A stretch of 64,000 nucleotides of DNA from Chthonomonadaceae bacterium (GTDB lineage: Bacteria > Armatimonadota > Chthonomonadetes > Chthonomonadales > Chthonomonadaceae): assembly GCA_027450145.1 (NCBI GenBank), contig DAIDKH010000004.1, positions 34,826-98,825 on the forward strand. The letters run 5' to 3'. Each line of letters opens with the position of its first letter. Position 1 is the stretch's first letter. The translations under genes were made by a program, and so were the position numbers. Below, piece after piece: positions 9,181-17,984 of this stretch. The notes beneath the pieces were generated by a model. The model searched no databases and was not told the DNA's origin. It saw only the letters and a program-made list of their open reading frames with translations.

Positions 9181-10197
9181 TCAGTTTCCTGTCCACTTTA
9201 TAACATTCACTGCCCACGTAAGACCAGCACCGAATCCCGCAGTGACTACAATAGCACCAGGTTTCAGTCTACCTTGTTGGGCTGCCTCCGCTAGAGCGAT
9301 AGGCACAGATGCCGCCGAAGTGTTGCCATATCGATCCACATTCGTAAAACAGCGACTCTCGTCGATGGCCAAACGCTCCGCAACCGCACCTATGATCCGA
9401 AGATTCGCCTGATGAAGAACCAGCAGGTCTACATCGGAAGGTTTGAGACCGACGCGGCAGAGGCTCTCGACAATCGACTTGGGCACCACCTCCACACAAA
9501 AGCGATAGACGTCTCGACCGCGCATTTGAAGACCAAACTCATTGTTAGCCAGCATTTCAGCAGTCACTGGATTGGCGCTACCCCCTGTCGGCATCCAAAC
9601 GTGTTCAACCATCGAGCCATCGGCTCCCAACGTCGATGTCAGTATGCCAGCATCCGCAGAGCCTGCCGTGAGTACGGCCGCGCCAGCCCCATCACCAAAC
9701 AGTATGCATGTAGATCGATCCGACCAATTGACATGACGCGAGAGGCAGTCGGCTCCTATAACCATAACGGTGCGGGCTACACCGCTCTCGATGAACGCAG
9801 CAGCGGACGCGAGCGTGTAACAAAAGCCGGAGCATGCAGCCGATATGTCAAACGCTGAAGCGCGTTTCGCACCAAGATTGCCTTGAACTACACATGCCAT
9901 TGCGGGCCATAGGTAGTCACCGCTTGTGGTAGCACACAAGATCATGTCCAGGTTTTCTGCCGACAGATTTGCGTTGGCGAGTGCGGCTTTTCCGGCCTCT
10001 GTTGCAAGATCCGAAAGCCGCTCCCCGCTACGTAATAGACGCCTGGAACGGATGCCGGTTCGCGTGGTGATCCACTCGTCAGTGGTGTCAACCATTCCAG
10101 CAAGCTCATCGTTTGAGAGAACACGCTCAGGAACCGCAAACCCCAGCCCGGCAAAATGTGCTCGTGAAACTGGATGCGTTAACCCGGTGTCAACCAT
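9181..10197 (-). CDS. fabH: 3-oxoacyl-[acyl-carrier-protein] synthase III (KAS III)
   Basis: KAS III starts fatty acid synthesis by condensing an acyl-CoA primer with malonyl-ACP. The 338-aa protein shows the full Cys-His-Asn triad: Cys122 in SAACSGFCY, His262 in LHQANLRI and Asn292 in YGNTSAAS. The EWITTRTGIR motif near residues 41-50 and the terminal GFGAGLTWA are typical. It lies 21 nt downstream of plsX and 2 nt ahead of fabD. The primer specificity (acetyl or branched) cannot be read from the sequence. Confidence 0.97.
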   Translation of the reverse strand: MVDTGLTHPVSRAHFAGLGFAVPERVLSNDELAGMVDTTDEWITTRTGIRSRRLLRSGERLSDLATEAGKAALANANLSAENLDMILCATTSGDYLWPAMACVVQGNLGAKRASAFDISAACSGFCYTLASAAAFIESGVARTVMVIGADCLSRHVNWSDRSTCILFGDGAGAAVLTAGSADAGILTSTLGADGSMVEHVWMPTGGSANPVTAEMLANNEFGLQMRGRDVYRFCVEVVPKSIVESLCRVGLKPSDVDLLVLHQANLRIIGAVAERLAIDESRCFTNVDRYGNTSAASVPIALAEAAQQGRLKPGAIVVTAGFGAGLTWAVNVIKWTGN

Positions 10198-10218
10198 TTA
10201 CACACCTCTTACAGTGCC

Positions 10219-11283
10219 CTACTCCGCAGGAGGTGGCGAGGGCGCCTTTGAAATTCTGCATCTAATAACTTCCACAACCTGTTGGCCCGCCGCGCGTTCT
10301 GCTGCAGCACAGGCATTTGCAACTGCGCGTACATTGGAGCGACCGTGGCCAATTATGCAGATGCCGTTTAAGCCAAGTAGAGGCGCACCGCCCCGTTCAG
10401 CGTAATCTATTCGCCTCCGCAGCTTCCGCAACGTTGGCCTGAGAGGTGCGGCAAGTACTTTCGTCCACAGGCGCTGCCTCAGCTCCTGCTGAATCAGCGA
10501 CATAGTCATTTCTGCAACACCTTCCGCAGTTTTCAAGGTCACGTTGCCCACGAACCCATCGCAGACAACCACGTCAGCGGTACCCTTAAAAACGTCCCGC
10601 CCCTCGACATTCCCTACAAAACAAAATGGTGGTGCATCCTGTGCGGAATCGGCCAGTAGTGCGTGTGTTCTCTTGACGAGATCGTTACCCTTCTGTGCCT
10701 CCTCTCCGTTCGAAAGGAGACCAACTCGCGGGCTGCGCACACCCATTACGCGCTCGCAATACACGCTTCCCATAAGGGCAAACTCGTACAGATTGTTAGG
10801 GTCACAATCAACTGTCGCGCCTGCGTCCATCAGTACGACGGTTTTGCCGTCCACGGTGGGTAAAGGAGTAGCGATAGCAGGTCGATCTACACCCTGAATT
10901 CTCCCAAGGGTTAATAGGGAAACGACCATCGCCGCGCCCGTGTTGCCGATGGAGATTAACGCATCTGCCTCACCAGCTTTCACCAATCTCGCAGCTACAA
11001 CGAGAGAGGCATCAGGCTTACGGCGAAATGCAACCGCAGGCTGATCGGACATGAGGATTACCTGCGTGGTACCGCGGATCGACACGTTCCCTGGGCATTT
11101 TCCCCGGCTATTGAGTGCTTGCTCTAAAGTTGCCTTCTCACCCACCATGATAAATTCGGACTGTGACTTACTTGCAGCAGCCAGCACTCCGTCTACAACA
11201 ACTTCAGGCCCCAAGTCGCCCCCCATCGCGTCCACCGCGATTTTGAGGGGTCGATCAAGAGTTTCAGGAGTGACGGAATTCAC
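10219..11283 (-). CDS. plsX: Phosphate acyltransferase PlsX
   Basis: PlsX converts acyl-ACP to acyl-phosphate, the first step of the PlsX/PlsY route to phosphatidic acid. It is a peripheral membrane enzyme with an isocitrate-dehydrogenase-like fold. Family signatures are IAVDAMGGDLGPEVVV near the N-terminus, the ALISIGNTGAAM motif mid-protein and DGFVGNVTLKTAEG later. The start is GTG at 11283, which overlaps the rpmF TGA (GTGA) and implies coupled translation. It runs about 354 aa, slightly longer than common because of a 14-residue N-terminal lead. rpmF-plsX-fabH is a widely conserved order. Confidence 0.96.
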   Translation of the reverse strand: MNSVTPETLDRPLKIAVDAMGGDLGPEVVVDGVLAAASKSQSEFIMVGEKATLEQALNSRGKCPGNVSIRGTTQVILMSDQPAVAFRRKPDASLVVAARLVKAGEADALISIGNTGAAMVVSLLTLGRIQGVDRPAIATPLPTVDGKTVVLMDAGATVDCDPNNLYEFALMGSVYCERVMGVRSPRVGLLSNGEEAQKGNDLVKRTHALLADSAQDAPPFCFVGNVEGRDVFKGTADVVVCDGFVGNVTLKTAEGVAEMTMSLIQQELRQRLWTKVLAAPLRPTLRKLRRRIDYAERGGAPLLGLNGICIIGHGRSNVRAVANACAAAERAAGQQVVEVIRCRISKAPSPPPAE

Positions 11284-11483
11284 TGTCCCGCAGCACTGTC
11301 TTCCTGCATGTCAAATACTTGGCGGCCTTTGTAGCGGCCAGTAGCCTGATCGACATGGTGCAGCAACGACACTCCTCCTGGACTTTCAAAGCTGGGTACG
11401 ATTGCTGGGTGATGAGAAAGTTTGTAATGAGTACGACGCTTGCGAGTTCTCTGATTACTGTGGCGTCGTTTTGGCAATGGCAT
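11280..11483 (-). CDS. rpmF: 50S ribosomal protein L32
   Basis: This 67-aa basic protein starts MPLPKRRHSNQRTRKRRTHY, the recognisable L32 signature (P-K-R-R-x-S, then a dense Arg/Lys block). L32 is a component of the large ribosomal subunit. It is of the Cys-free type: the zinc-ribbon cysteines of some L32 proteins are absent. GGAGATAAAAACCA precedes the ATG. DUF177 lies upstream and plsX downstream (4-nt overlap), the classical DUF177-rpmF-plsX arrangement. Confidence 0.93.
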   Translation of the reverse strand: MPLPKRRHSNQRTRKRRTHYKLSHHPAIVPSFESPGGVSLLHHVDQATGRYKGRQVFDMQEDSAAGQ

Positions 11484-11557
11484 TGGTTTTTATCTCCGTA
11501 AAGTATCACCGGTTCTATTCCGGTAATATTGGTCTAATTTCAAGTGAAACACATAGA

Positions 11558-12121
11558 CTACTGGATGTCGTCGTTGCTCTTTTCCAGCAGAGTCTTTAGG
11601 CTAGAGAGTGCATTGTTGCCGGTAGAGGCATCCTGCTCATTCTCTTGCACACGGCTTAAAACTTCACTTGCGGTTCTGTGGCAATGAGAGCAACGATCGT
11701 CTTCCCACGGCGGCAAGGGGCGTGTCGGTTCGTCCAAAAGAATGTACTGGCGTAGTAATTCGGTTAGGTCAAACAACATACCATCAAACATTTTACCCGC
11801 AACAGGGCTTTCATCTTCCTCAACCACCCTTATTGTTGGCAAACTGTGGGCACCCTTCGAGTGAGTTTCCAATTCAAACTGCTCATCAATATCTAGCGCA
11901 ACTGGTTGTTCGAAATAATCGGCACATCGGCTGCACACTAATGCCACAGTGGTAGTTCCCTTACCCTTTACAAGGAGTGCCTCCCCGGCGTTAGTAAAGG
12001 TGAGCCTTCCCGTGATCTTGGCAGTACACTCCAGGTTCTCATCCACCAACGCTGGCTCATCAATAGTGTACGATGCAGATCGGCCCGGATCAAGTAAAAT
12101 TTCAGTTAAGTCTAAACGCAT
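11558..12121 (-). CDS. DUF177 (YceD-like) protein, 23S rRNA accumulation family
   Basis: This 187-aa protein begins MRLDLTEILLDPG and has the DUF177 hallmark LVCSRCADYFEQPVALDIDEQF. That is a C-x-x-C followed by a hydrophobic/acidic strand near residues 82-101. A second pair, CSHC, lies near residue 143. Members (YceD, and plastid DUF177A) are linked to 23S rRNA accumulation and 50S assembly, consistent with the adjacent rpmF. It starts 19 nt after the SepIVA-like gene and precedes rpmF by 74 nt. Confidence 0.88.
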   Translation of the reverse strand: MRLDLTEILLDPGRSASYTIDEPALVDENLECTAKITGRLTFTNAGEALLVKGKGTTTVALVCSRCADYFEQPVALDIDEQFELETHSKGAHSLPTIRVVEEDESPVAGKMFDGMLFDLTELLRQYILLDEPTRPLPPWEDDRCSHCHRTASEVLSRVQENEQDASTGNNALSSLKTLLEKSNDDIQ

Positions 12122-12140
12122 TTTGGTCTCTTGATAACAC

Positions 12141-12908
12141 CTATTTCGTTGAGAGGTTCTGCTCTAATAAATCACGTCCGCGTTGGATCTGACTCAGTGC
12201 CTTACCAAGAACCCCGTCCAGATTATCCAGTACCGTACGCGCGTACTCGTCCGCACCCATCCTCACAGATTTGGCGTCATCTTCGGCGGCAGCCCGCATG
12301 TTCTCTGCGATTACCATCGCTCGCTGAACAATCTCACTAGTTGACACCAACTCTTCACTCTTGATGCGTGCTGCCTCAACAATGCCTTTAGCTTCGGCTT
12401 TCCCAGCTTCGATTATGTCACGGCTTTTAGATTCTGCGTCCGTTCGGCATCGCTCAAGTTCCTTGACGGCTGCCTCGTGCGTTTCTAAGAGCACCGCCGA
12501 CGACTCATCGCGCACCCTCTCGAGAAGCTCTTCCTGTTCTCGCGCCAGCGCCGAAGCACGCTTCATCTCTTCCGGCAGATTCGCCCGTATTTTAAGCAAC
12601 ACGGTGTGGAACCGATCCTCAGGAAATCCTATAAGGATACCAAGAGGGCCCCGCCGAGTTGACTCCACCAGGTCCTCCAGCTCCGTCAGTAATTTCAGAA
12701 TATCCACATCACTGCGAGTTGGCGGAACAAATCTAGGTTTCTGGTTGGCTGTGGCTGCAGCTTGCACCACGGCAAATTGTTCCTCTGCAGCTGCCTGCGT
12801 GAGTTCGGGCGCCACAACATCCGTTTGATTAATTGTTTCCGTACGCAAATTTCGTGCGGAGCCGTTGTTGGACAATTTCAGGAACCAGCCCTTCCACCGC
12901 GCCGCCAT
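12141..12908 (-). CDS. SepIVA/DivIVA-like coiled-coil protein
   Basis: This protein of up to 255 aa has a variable N-terminal segment and then a small domain (SDVDILKLLTELEDLVEST). A long Ala/Glu/Arg-rich coiled coil follows from about residue 120, containing AEAKGIVEAARIKSEELV. Its position between coaD and DUF177 matches the mycobacterial SepIVA gene, which also neighbours DUF177 and works in septation. By analogy it may organise division or envelope growth; that is inference. The start is uncertain. ATG at 12908 overlaps coaD by 80 nt with a poor Shine-Dalgarno, while TTG at 12848 or a GTG further in would shorten the overlap. The coiled coil also resembles ATP-synthase b-type proteins, but no transmembrane helix is present. 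Confidence 0.65.
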   Translation of the reverse strand: MAARWKGWFLKLSNNGSARNLRTETINQTDVVAPELTQAAAEEQFAVVQAAATANQKPRFVPPTRSDVDILKLLTELEDLVESTRRGPLGILIGFPEDRFHTVLLKIRANLPEEMKRASALAREQEELLERVRDESSAVLLETHEAAVKELERCRTDAESKSRDIIEAGKAEAKGIVEAARIKSEELVSTSEIVQRAMVIAENMRAAAEDDAKSVRMGADEYARTVLDNLDGVLGKALSQIQRGRDLLEQNLSTK

Positions 12909-13317
12909 GGCGGGCGATTTCTTTTACGATACTCGAACTTAAATCTGAATACTGCAGACCCGTTGGTAGAAACACCGTCTCAAGCTCGCTGTTAAGGCGC
13001 TGATTAGCAAGGGCCATTTGAAGTTCGTATTCGAAATCGGAAACAAACCGCAAACCCTTCACTATTGCGGTAGCACCGTGAAGCCGCGCATAGTCTACCA
13101 AAAGTCCGTCGAAAGAGTCTACCACGACTCGGTCCATCTCTGCACAAAGTTTTGCAAGCATTTCCACGCGTTCCTCAGTAGTAAACAGTGCAGACTTGGA
13201 GGAATTGCGGGCAACGACTACCCGTACGTCCTGAAAAAGGCCCTTAGTCCGTCGAATAATATCAAGATGTCCGTAGGTTACGGGATCAAAACTTCCCGGA
13301 ACAAGTGCTATTGACAC
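12829..13317 (-). CDS. coaD: Pantetheine-phosphate adenylyltransferase
   Basis: CoaD makes dephospho-CoA from 4'-phosphopantetheine and ATP, the penultimate CoA step. The 162-aa nucleotidyltransferase has the PGSFDPVTYGHLDII motif with T/YxGH His17, a middle VKGLRFVSDFEYELQMA segment and the late YSDLSSSIVKEIA motif, a variant of ISSTxVRE. It starts 2 nt after the recG stop and overlaps the next gene's longest reading frame. Supply of CoA next to fatty-acid genes is functionally sensible. Confidence 0.96.
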   Translation of the reverse strand: MSIALVPGSFDPVTYGHLDIIRRTKGLFQDVRVVVARNSSKSALFTTEERVEMLAKLCAEMDRVVVDSFDGLLVDYARLHGATAIVKGLRFVSDFEYELQMALANQRLNSELETVFLPTGLQYSDLSSSIVKEIARHGGAVEGLVPEIVQQRLRTKFAYGNN

Positions 13318-13319
13318 GT

Positions 13320-15404
13320 TTATCCCACTTTCGCTAGTTCAATATTTTGCGGTCCAGACTGGATCAGACGCTTCAACGGTTGGTGTTGCGGTAGGATCAA
13401 ATCTGGATCGTGCTCGGCAATGGCAGCTGCAGCGGCCTTGCACTCTTCTATCACCTGAATATCTGCCGCAAGATCACCTACCTTAAGCTCCATTGCGCCA
13501 CTTTGACGCGTACCGAAAAACTCGCCGGGCCCCCGTAGCCGAAGGTCCTCATCGGCAATCTTGAACCCATCGGTGGTATGGGTCATTATCTCCATTCTTG
13601 CACGGCCTTCAACGGATTTTGGCGAGGCGATTAAAATGCAGTACGACGCATGCTGCCCTCGCCCAACCCTGCCTCGCAGTTGGTGAAGCTGAGCCAAACC
13701 AAATCTGTCGGCGTCCTCTATGAGCATCACAGATGCATTTGGAACATCAACACCCACCTCAATCACGGTGGTGGAGACCAGGATATCGAGCTCATGCGCT
13801 TTGAACTGAGCCATTACCGACTTTTTCTCATCAGGCTTCAATTGCCCGTGCATTAATCCAACCCTGTATTCCGGGAAAACCACATTTTGCATATGGGTAT
13901 AGGTCTCAATTGCGCTCTTTGCCTGCAGTGCCTCGCTCTCCTCCACCAAGGAACAGACCACATACGCCTGACGGCCCTGGTCCAGCATTTCTCGGATGCC
14001 GCTGTACACACGGTCGCGCATTTCGTGCGTTCGCCAGTGTGTAACCACAGGTCTTCTGCCAGGAGGCAGTTCGTCGATGATTGTGCTGTCCAAATCACCG
14101 TACATCGTGAGCGTCACCGTCCTGGGTATAGGTGTTGCGGTCATGACCAGAATGTGTGGTGAGTCGCCTTTTAGACCTAGCGCCTGGCGCTGCAGTACGC
14201 CAAACCGGTGCTGCTCGTCTATTATAACCATGCCTAATTTTGCAAACTGTGTATTATCCTGAATTAGAGCATGCGTACCGACGCCTACTCTTGCCTGCCC
14301 AGTTTCCAGGTGCACTCTCGCCGCTTGCCGCGCCTTATTAGTCATGCTGCCCGTCGCTAGCGCAATTGGTATGCCAAGGGGCTCTAGCAGCTGTTGCAGC
14401 GCAAATGCATGCTGCTGTGCCAACACCTCCGTAGGCGCCATGAGCGCTGCCTGGCAGCCGTTCTGCACCGCCATTAAAATGGCGGCGACTGCTACGATAG
14501 TCTTTCCACTGCCAACATCCCCCTGCACTAACCGATTCATTGCATGACCACTGCTGATATCGGCAGCAATGTCGCCAATAGCTCGTCGTTGAGCACTCGT
14601 AAGTTCAAACGGAACTATCTCGTGTAACTCGGCTATCAGCTTGTGAAGGTTCACAGGCATTCGTATGCCGGGCTTTCCTGTGGTGTGCCGCTGACGCCGA
14701 AAGTAGGCGAGAGTCTGTATTACTAAAAACTCCTCAAATGCGAGGGTGCGCCGCCCGGCGTCACGGTGAATCCACTCTTCGGGAAAGTGCAGCGCCTTAA
14801 AAGCCTCTGATGCTTTCATGAGGTTGTACTGTCGGCAAATATCTTCAGGAATAACCTGCGGAAAGTCGCTCTCTGAAGCCTCGAGAGCTTGCATTACAAG
14901 GCGCCTTAAGGTTCGCTGTCGAACACCTTCAGTGAGAGGATAGATAGGGACAATTCGATTCATACTAAGGGAGTCTTGACTTGCAATCTCCCATTCAGGT
15001 GAATTCATCTCCGGTGCAAACAGATTATCCGCTTTAACCGATCCATATACAATCACGTCTTCATTTAAGTTGGCTGCGCTAACCAGCGCTTTTTCAACAA
15101 ACGGTTGATTAAAAAACACCAGCGTAATGCTGCTTCCACCGTCCTCAAGGATAGCCTTCGTTATGCTTATTCTTCCCTTGGGTCTCGTGGTCGATACCGC
15201 GCGGATCTTGCCGCGAAGTGTTACAGGCTCGGTCGAGCGAATATTGCGTATGCTCACAAAGGTCCTGCGGTCCTCCCAGCGGCGAGGAACGTGCCAGAGA
15301 ACGTCGCCAAGCTTATTCAGCCCCAATTTGGCCAAAGGCTTAGCAAGTCCCGGCCCAATCCCCTTTACATATTGTAGAGGACAATCAAGCTGACCTTGAG
15401 GCAT
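13320..15404 (-). CDS. recG: ATP-dependent DNA helicase RecG
   Basis: RecG remodels stalled forks and recombination intermediates. The ATG at 15404 (MPQGQLDCPLQYVKGIGPG) gives 694 aa, close to the usual length, and has AAGGAA about 10 nt upstream. Longer starts at 15449 or 15512 lack a Shine-Dalgarno. Visible parts are a wedge/OB domain (residues about 1-240), Walker A GDVGSGKT, DEQH (motif II), MTATPIPRT (motif III) and the C-terminal helicase half with STTVIEVGVDVPNAS and QLRGRVGRG. The final TRQSGAMELKVGDL region is the RecG C-terminal motif. It heads the minus-strand block leading to coaD and the fab genes. Confidence 0.96.
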   Translation of the reverse strand: MPQGQLDCPLQYVKGIGPGLAKPLAKLGLNKLGDVLWHVPRRWEDRRTFVSIRNIRSTEPVTLRGKIRAVSTTRPKGRISITKAILEDGGSSITLVFFNQPFVEKALVSAANLNEDVIVYGSVKADNLFAPEMNSPEWEIASQDSLSMNRIVPIYPLTEGVRQRTLRRLVMQALEASESDFPQVIPEDICRQYNLMKASEAFKALHFPEEWIHRDAGRRTLAFEEFLVIQTLAYFRRQRHTTGKPGIRMPVNLHKLIAELHEIVPFELTSAQRRAIGDIAADISSGHAMNRLVQGDVGSGKTIVAVAAILMAVQNGCQAALMAPTEVLAQQHAFALQQLLEPLGIPIALATGSMTNKARQAARVHLETGQARVGVGTHALIQDNTQFAKLGMVIIDEQHRFGVLQRQALGLKGDSPHILVMTATPIPRTVTLTMYGDLDSTIIDELPPGRRPVVTHWRTHEMRDRVYSGIREMLDQGRQAYVVCSLVEESEALQAKSAIETYTHMQNVVFPEYRVGLMHGQLKPDEKKSVMAQFKAHELDILVSTTVIEVGVDVPNASVMLIEDADRFGLAQLHQLRGRVGRGQHASYCILIASPKSVEGRARMEIMTHTTDGFKIADEDLRLRGPGEFFGTRQSGAMELKVGDLAADIQVIEECKAAAAAIAEHDPDLILPQHQPLKRLIQSGPQNIELAKVG

Positions 15405-15801
15405 GTCAATACGATTCCTTAGACGTTTCGCATCACGATCCGTCGGCATTGGGCGCGGTACCAGCAACAGAATGAGGTTATTGTACAAGTATAAGCAAAG
15501 AGGAGTCAACACACAGTCGTCTCAGGTTAAAGCCGCCAGAACACAGTTCACCTGGATTTTGAAGCTGAGTGCAGGGCGTAGACTAGTTATTTTATGGACG
15601 AGCTCAGTCGTAAGATAGTTAACGAAAGTTGGGTGTGTTCAGCCAATAGGCAGGAAATCGGCTGCACGTAATAGAACTAGGTACACATATAATGCTACTG
15701 AAGAGACGTTCCCAAATTACGTAACAGAATGGCTCACGAAGCGTCCTACATTGTAATCAATCGCGTGTAAACATCGCGCACCGCAGCCCTAAGGAGAATA
15801 G
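15405..15801. other. Intergenic region between divergent recG and the toroid-protein gene
   Basis: About 400 nt lie between divergent genes, so promoters in both directions are expected here. I see no RNA gene, repeat or convincing ORF. An AAGGAGAATAG ribosome-binding site sits directly before the plus-strand ATG at 15802. Confidence 0.5.
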
Positions 15802-16935
15802 ATGAAGCCGTATGCATCATTTGTACGGATACCCTGGTTAGCTGTTCTAATGGTAGGTATCTGTGTCCTGTCGACAAATCGTGACGCATGGGCGGTACCA
15901 CATTCTAAACCTGATCGGCAAGTACTACTCGCGAAAGCTGCAGTAAAGCGCGGTATCCAGTACCTCAAGCGCGTACAGGAAAACGATGGTTCGTGGTCGC
16001 ACTACCCAGCCACAACGGCTCTCGCACTCATTGCACTGCAGCGCAACGGATACAGTTTTCACACCGACGCGGCAGTGCGCCGAGGAATACAATATCTCCT
16101 TAAATGGCAACAGCGTAATGGATCAATATGCAACCCATCTGATCCGAATACTGCCCTACCAAACTACAATACCGCACTGTCGCTTATAGCCCTGGGGTTG
16201 ACGAAGGATGCTGAATTTAGGCCAGTGATAGCCCGCGGACAAAAGTACCTCGAGAACCTCCAGTTCGGCGCAGTGGATGGCATGCAGAAATCCAATCCAC
16301 TCTACGGTGGGATCGGATATGGAAGTGATCCCGATGATCATCCTGACGTTTCTAACCTCGCGACGGCATTAGAGGCTCTCAAACAGACGGGTGTTCCTTC
16401 CCAAGCCCCGGTATTTCAACGCGCGATAGTATTTCTGCAAAGGGTACAGAACCGCGTAGACAGTAATGATCAGGCATGGGCGAAATCCGGCCCCAACGAT
16501 GGCGGGTTCACCTACGACCCATATGGAACAAGTAAAACCGTGACGGGTGGTCATCGCTCAATGGGGGCTATGACCTACCAGGGCATGGAGAGTTACATCT
16601 ACTGCGGTCTTAACCGCAATGATCCCCGAGTGGCCGCCGCCTGGCACTGGATTCGCGGTGATTACACGGTTACCCACCATCCCGGCGAAGGCACCACTGC
16701 ACTGTACTACTACTACAACGCAATGGCAAAAACGCTTGCTGTTTATGGCCAGAAGACAATCACCGATACCCGTGGTGTCAAACACAATTGGGAGTCTGAT
16801 CTCGAAGTGCAGCTTAGCAAGCTGCAACATCCGGATGGCTCATGGTTTAACAGCAACCCAAGGTACTGGGAGAATCAGCCGTCGCTTGTCACCAGCTACA
16901 CACTGATAGCGCTCTCCTATTGCCTGCACCCGTAA
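15802..16935 (+). CDS. Secreted prenyltransferase/squalene-oxidase-repeat (alpha/alpha toroid) protein
   Basis: This 377-aa protein has an N-terminal signal (hydrophobic residues about 10-25, cleavage near DAWAVP). The mature part is built of repeats typical of terpene-cyclase/prenyltransferase toroids: GIQYLKRVQENDGSW, TALALIALQRNGY, GIQYLLKWQQRNGS, TALSLIALGLTK, LATALEALKQTGV, then DGSWFNSNP and a last SYTLIALSYCL. No DxDD or DCTAE motif marks it as a true cyclase, so enzymatic activity is doubtful. It may be a periplasmic scaffold or sensor. It ends 20 nt before the moxR gene and is probably co-transcribed with it. Similar pairings occur in Planctomycetes-type genomes (family knowledge). 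Confidence 0.8.
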   Translation: MKPYASFVRIPWLAVLMVGICVLSTNRDAWAVPHSKPDRQVLLAKAAVKRGIQYLKRVQENDGSWSHYPATTALALIALQRNGYSFHTDAAVRRGIQYLLKWQQRNGSICNPSDPNTALPNYNTALSLIALGLTKDAEFRPVIARGQKYLENLQFGAVDGMQKSNPLYGGIGYGSDPDDHPDVSNLATALEALKQTGVPSQAPVFQRAIVFLQRVQNRVDSNDQAWAKSGPNDGGFTYDPYGTSKTVTGGHRSMGAMTYQGMESYIYCGLNRNDPRVAAAWHWIRGDYTVTHHPGEGTTALYYYYNAMAKTLAVYGQKTITDTRGVKHNWESDLEVQLSKLQHPDGSWFNSNPRYWENQPSLVTSYTLIALSYCLHP

Positions 16936-16955
16936 TCGAGAGGACACCTTATAGC

Positions 16956-17984
16956 ATGACTTCAGCAGCAAAATCGAACTCGGATGATGACCTCCAGAGT
17001 TTGGAGCGCCTAAAGACCGCTTACGACAGCATGAGATCCAGTATATCTCAAGTCGTGATCGGGCAAGACGCGGTAATTGAGGAGCTGTTGATGGCAGTGT
17101 TCTCGCGGGGTCACTGCATACTGGTTGGCGTACCGGGCCTCGCGAAAACATTGTTGGTAAGCACCATATCCAGGGTTCTTTCCCTGTCATTCAAGCGCAT
17201 TCAATTTACCCCCGACCTTATGCCGGCAGATATCACCGGCACTGAAATCATTCAGGAGGACCCACTTACACGCGAACGCAAGTTCGTGTTCCTTAGGGGC
17301 CCATTGTTCGCAAATATGATTCTGGCGGATGAAATCAACCGGACTCCACCCAAAACTCAAGCGGCGTTGTTAGAGGCAATGCAGGAACACAAAATAACAG
17401 TGGGCGGTCAAAGCCACGTGTTAGCCGAACCGTTCTTCGTACTCGCGACCCAAAATCCGATCGAGCAGGAAGGTACATACCCGCTGCCAGAGGCGCAACT
17501 TGACCGGTTTATGTTCATGATCGTCGTGGGCTATCCAAGCGCTGAAGAAGAGTTACAGATAATGCGCTCAACAACCGGTGGCGCGCAGCCTACTCTCGCC
17601 ACAACTTTAACAGGTGAGGATATCCTTTCGGTTCAGGATACCGTTCGACGTATTCCTGTTGGTGACCACGTTTTTAGATATGCTGCCAACCTTGTGAGAG
17701 CCACCCGACCTCGTGAAACAGGTACGCCCGATTTTGTGAATGAGTGCGTGGCATGGGGAGCTGGCCCGCGCGCGTCGCAATACCTCATTATGGGAGCAAA
17801 GGCACGCGCCGCTCTGCAAGGGAGAGCCTACGCAACCACCGAGGACGTAGCGGCAATAGCGCTGCCGGTATTGCGCCATCGCATAGTTACGAATTTCAAT
17901 GCTGAGGCAGAGGGTCTCACCACCGATGCAATTGTGCAACGGATACTGCAAACATTGCCTCGCCCAACAGACGCGATGCGATGA
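16956..17984 (+). CDS. MoxR-family AAA+ ATPase
   Basis: This 342-aa AAA+ ATPase probably acts as a chaperone for the von Willebrand factor-domain proteins encoded next to it. The Walker A motif is GVPGLAKTLL and the Walker B/sensor region is MILADEINRTPPKTQAALLEAMQE cut at its core DEINR. Further signs are ATQNPIEQEGTYPLPEAQLDRF and the MoxR lid segment VPVGD-like RRIPVGDHVFRYAANLV. I chose ATG 16956 (GAGAGGA upstream). A TTG at 16920 overlaps the previous gene and adds non-conserved residues. The stop overlaps the DUF58 start by 4 nt (ATGA). Confidence 0.95.
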   Translation: MTSAAKSNSDDDLQSLERLKTAYDSMRSSISQVVIGQDAVIEELLMAVFSRGHCILVGVPGLAKTLLVSTISRVLSLSFKRIQFTPDLMPADITGTEIIQEDPLTRERKFVFLRGPLFANMILADEINRTPPKTQAALLEAMQEHKITVGGQSHVLAEPFFVLATQNPIEQEGTYPLPEAQLDRFMFMIVVGYPSAEEELQIMRSTTGGAQPTLATTLTGEDILSVQDTVRRIPVGDHVFRYAANLVRATRPRETGTPDFVNECVAWGAGPRASQYLIMGAKARAALQGRAYATTEDVAAIALPVLRHRIVTNFNAEAEGLTTDAIVQRILQTLPRPTDAMR

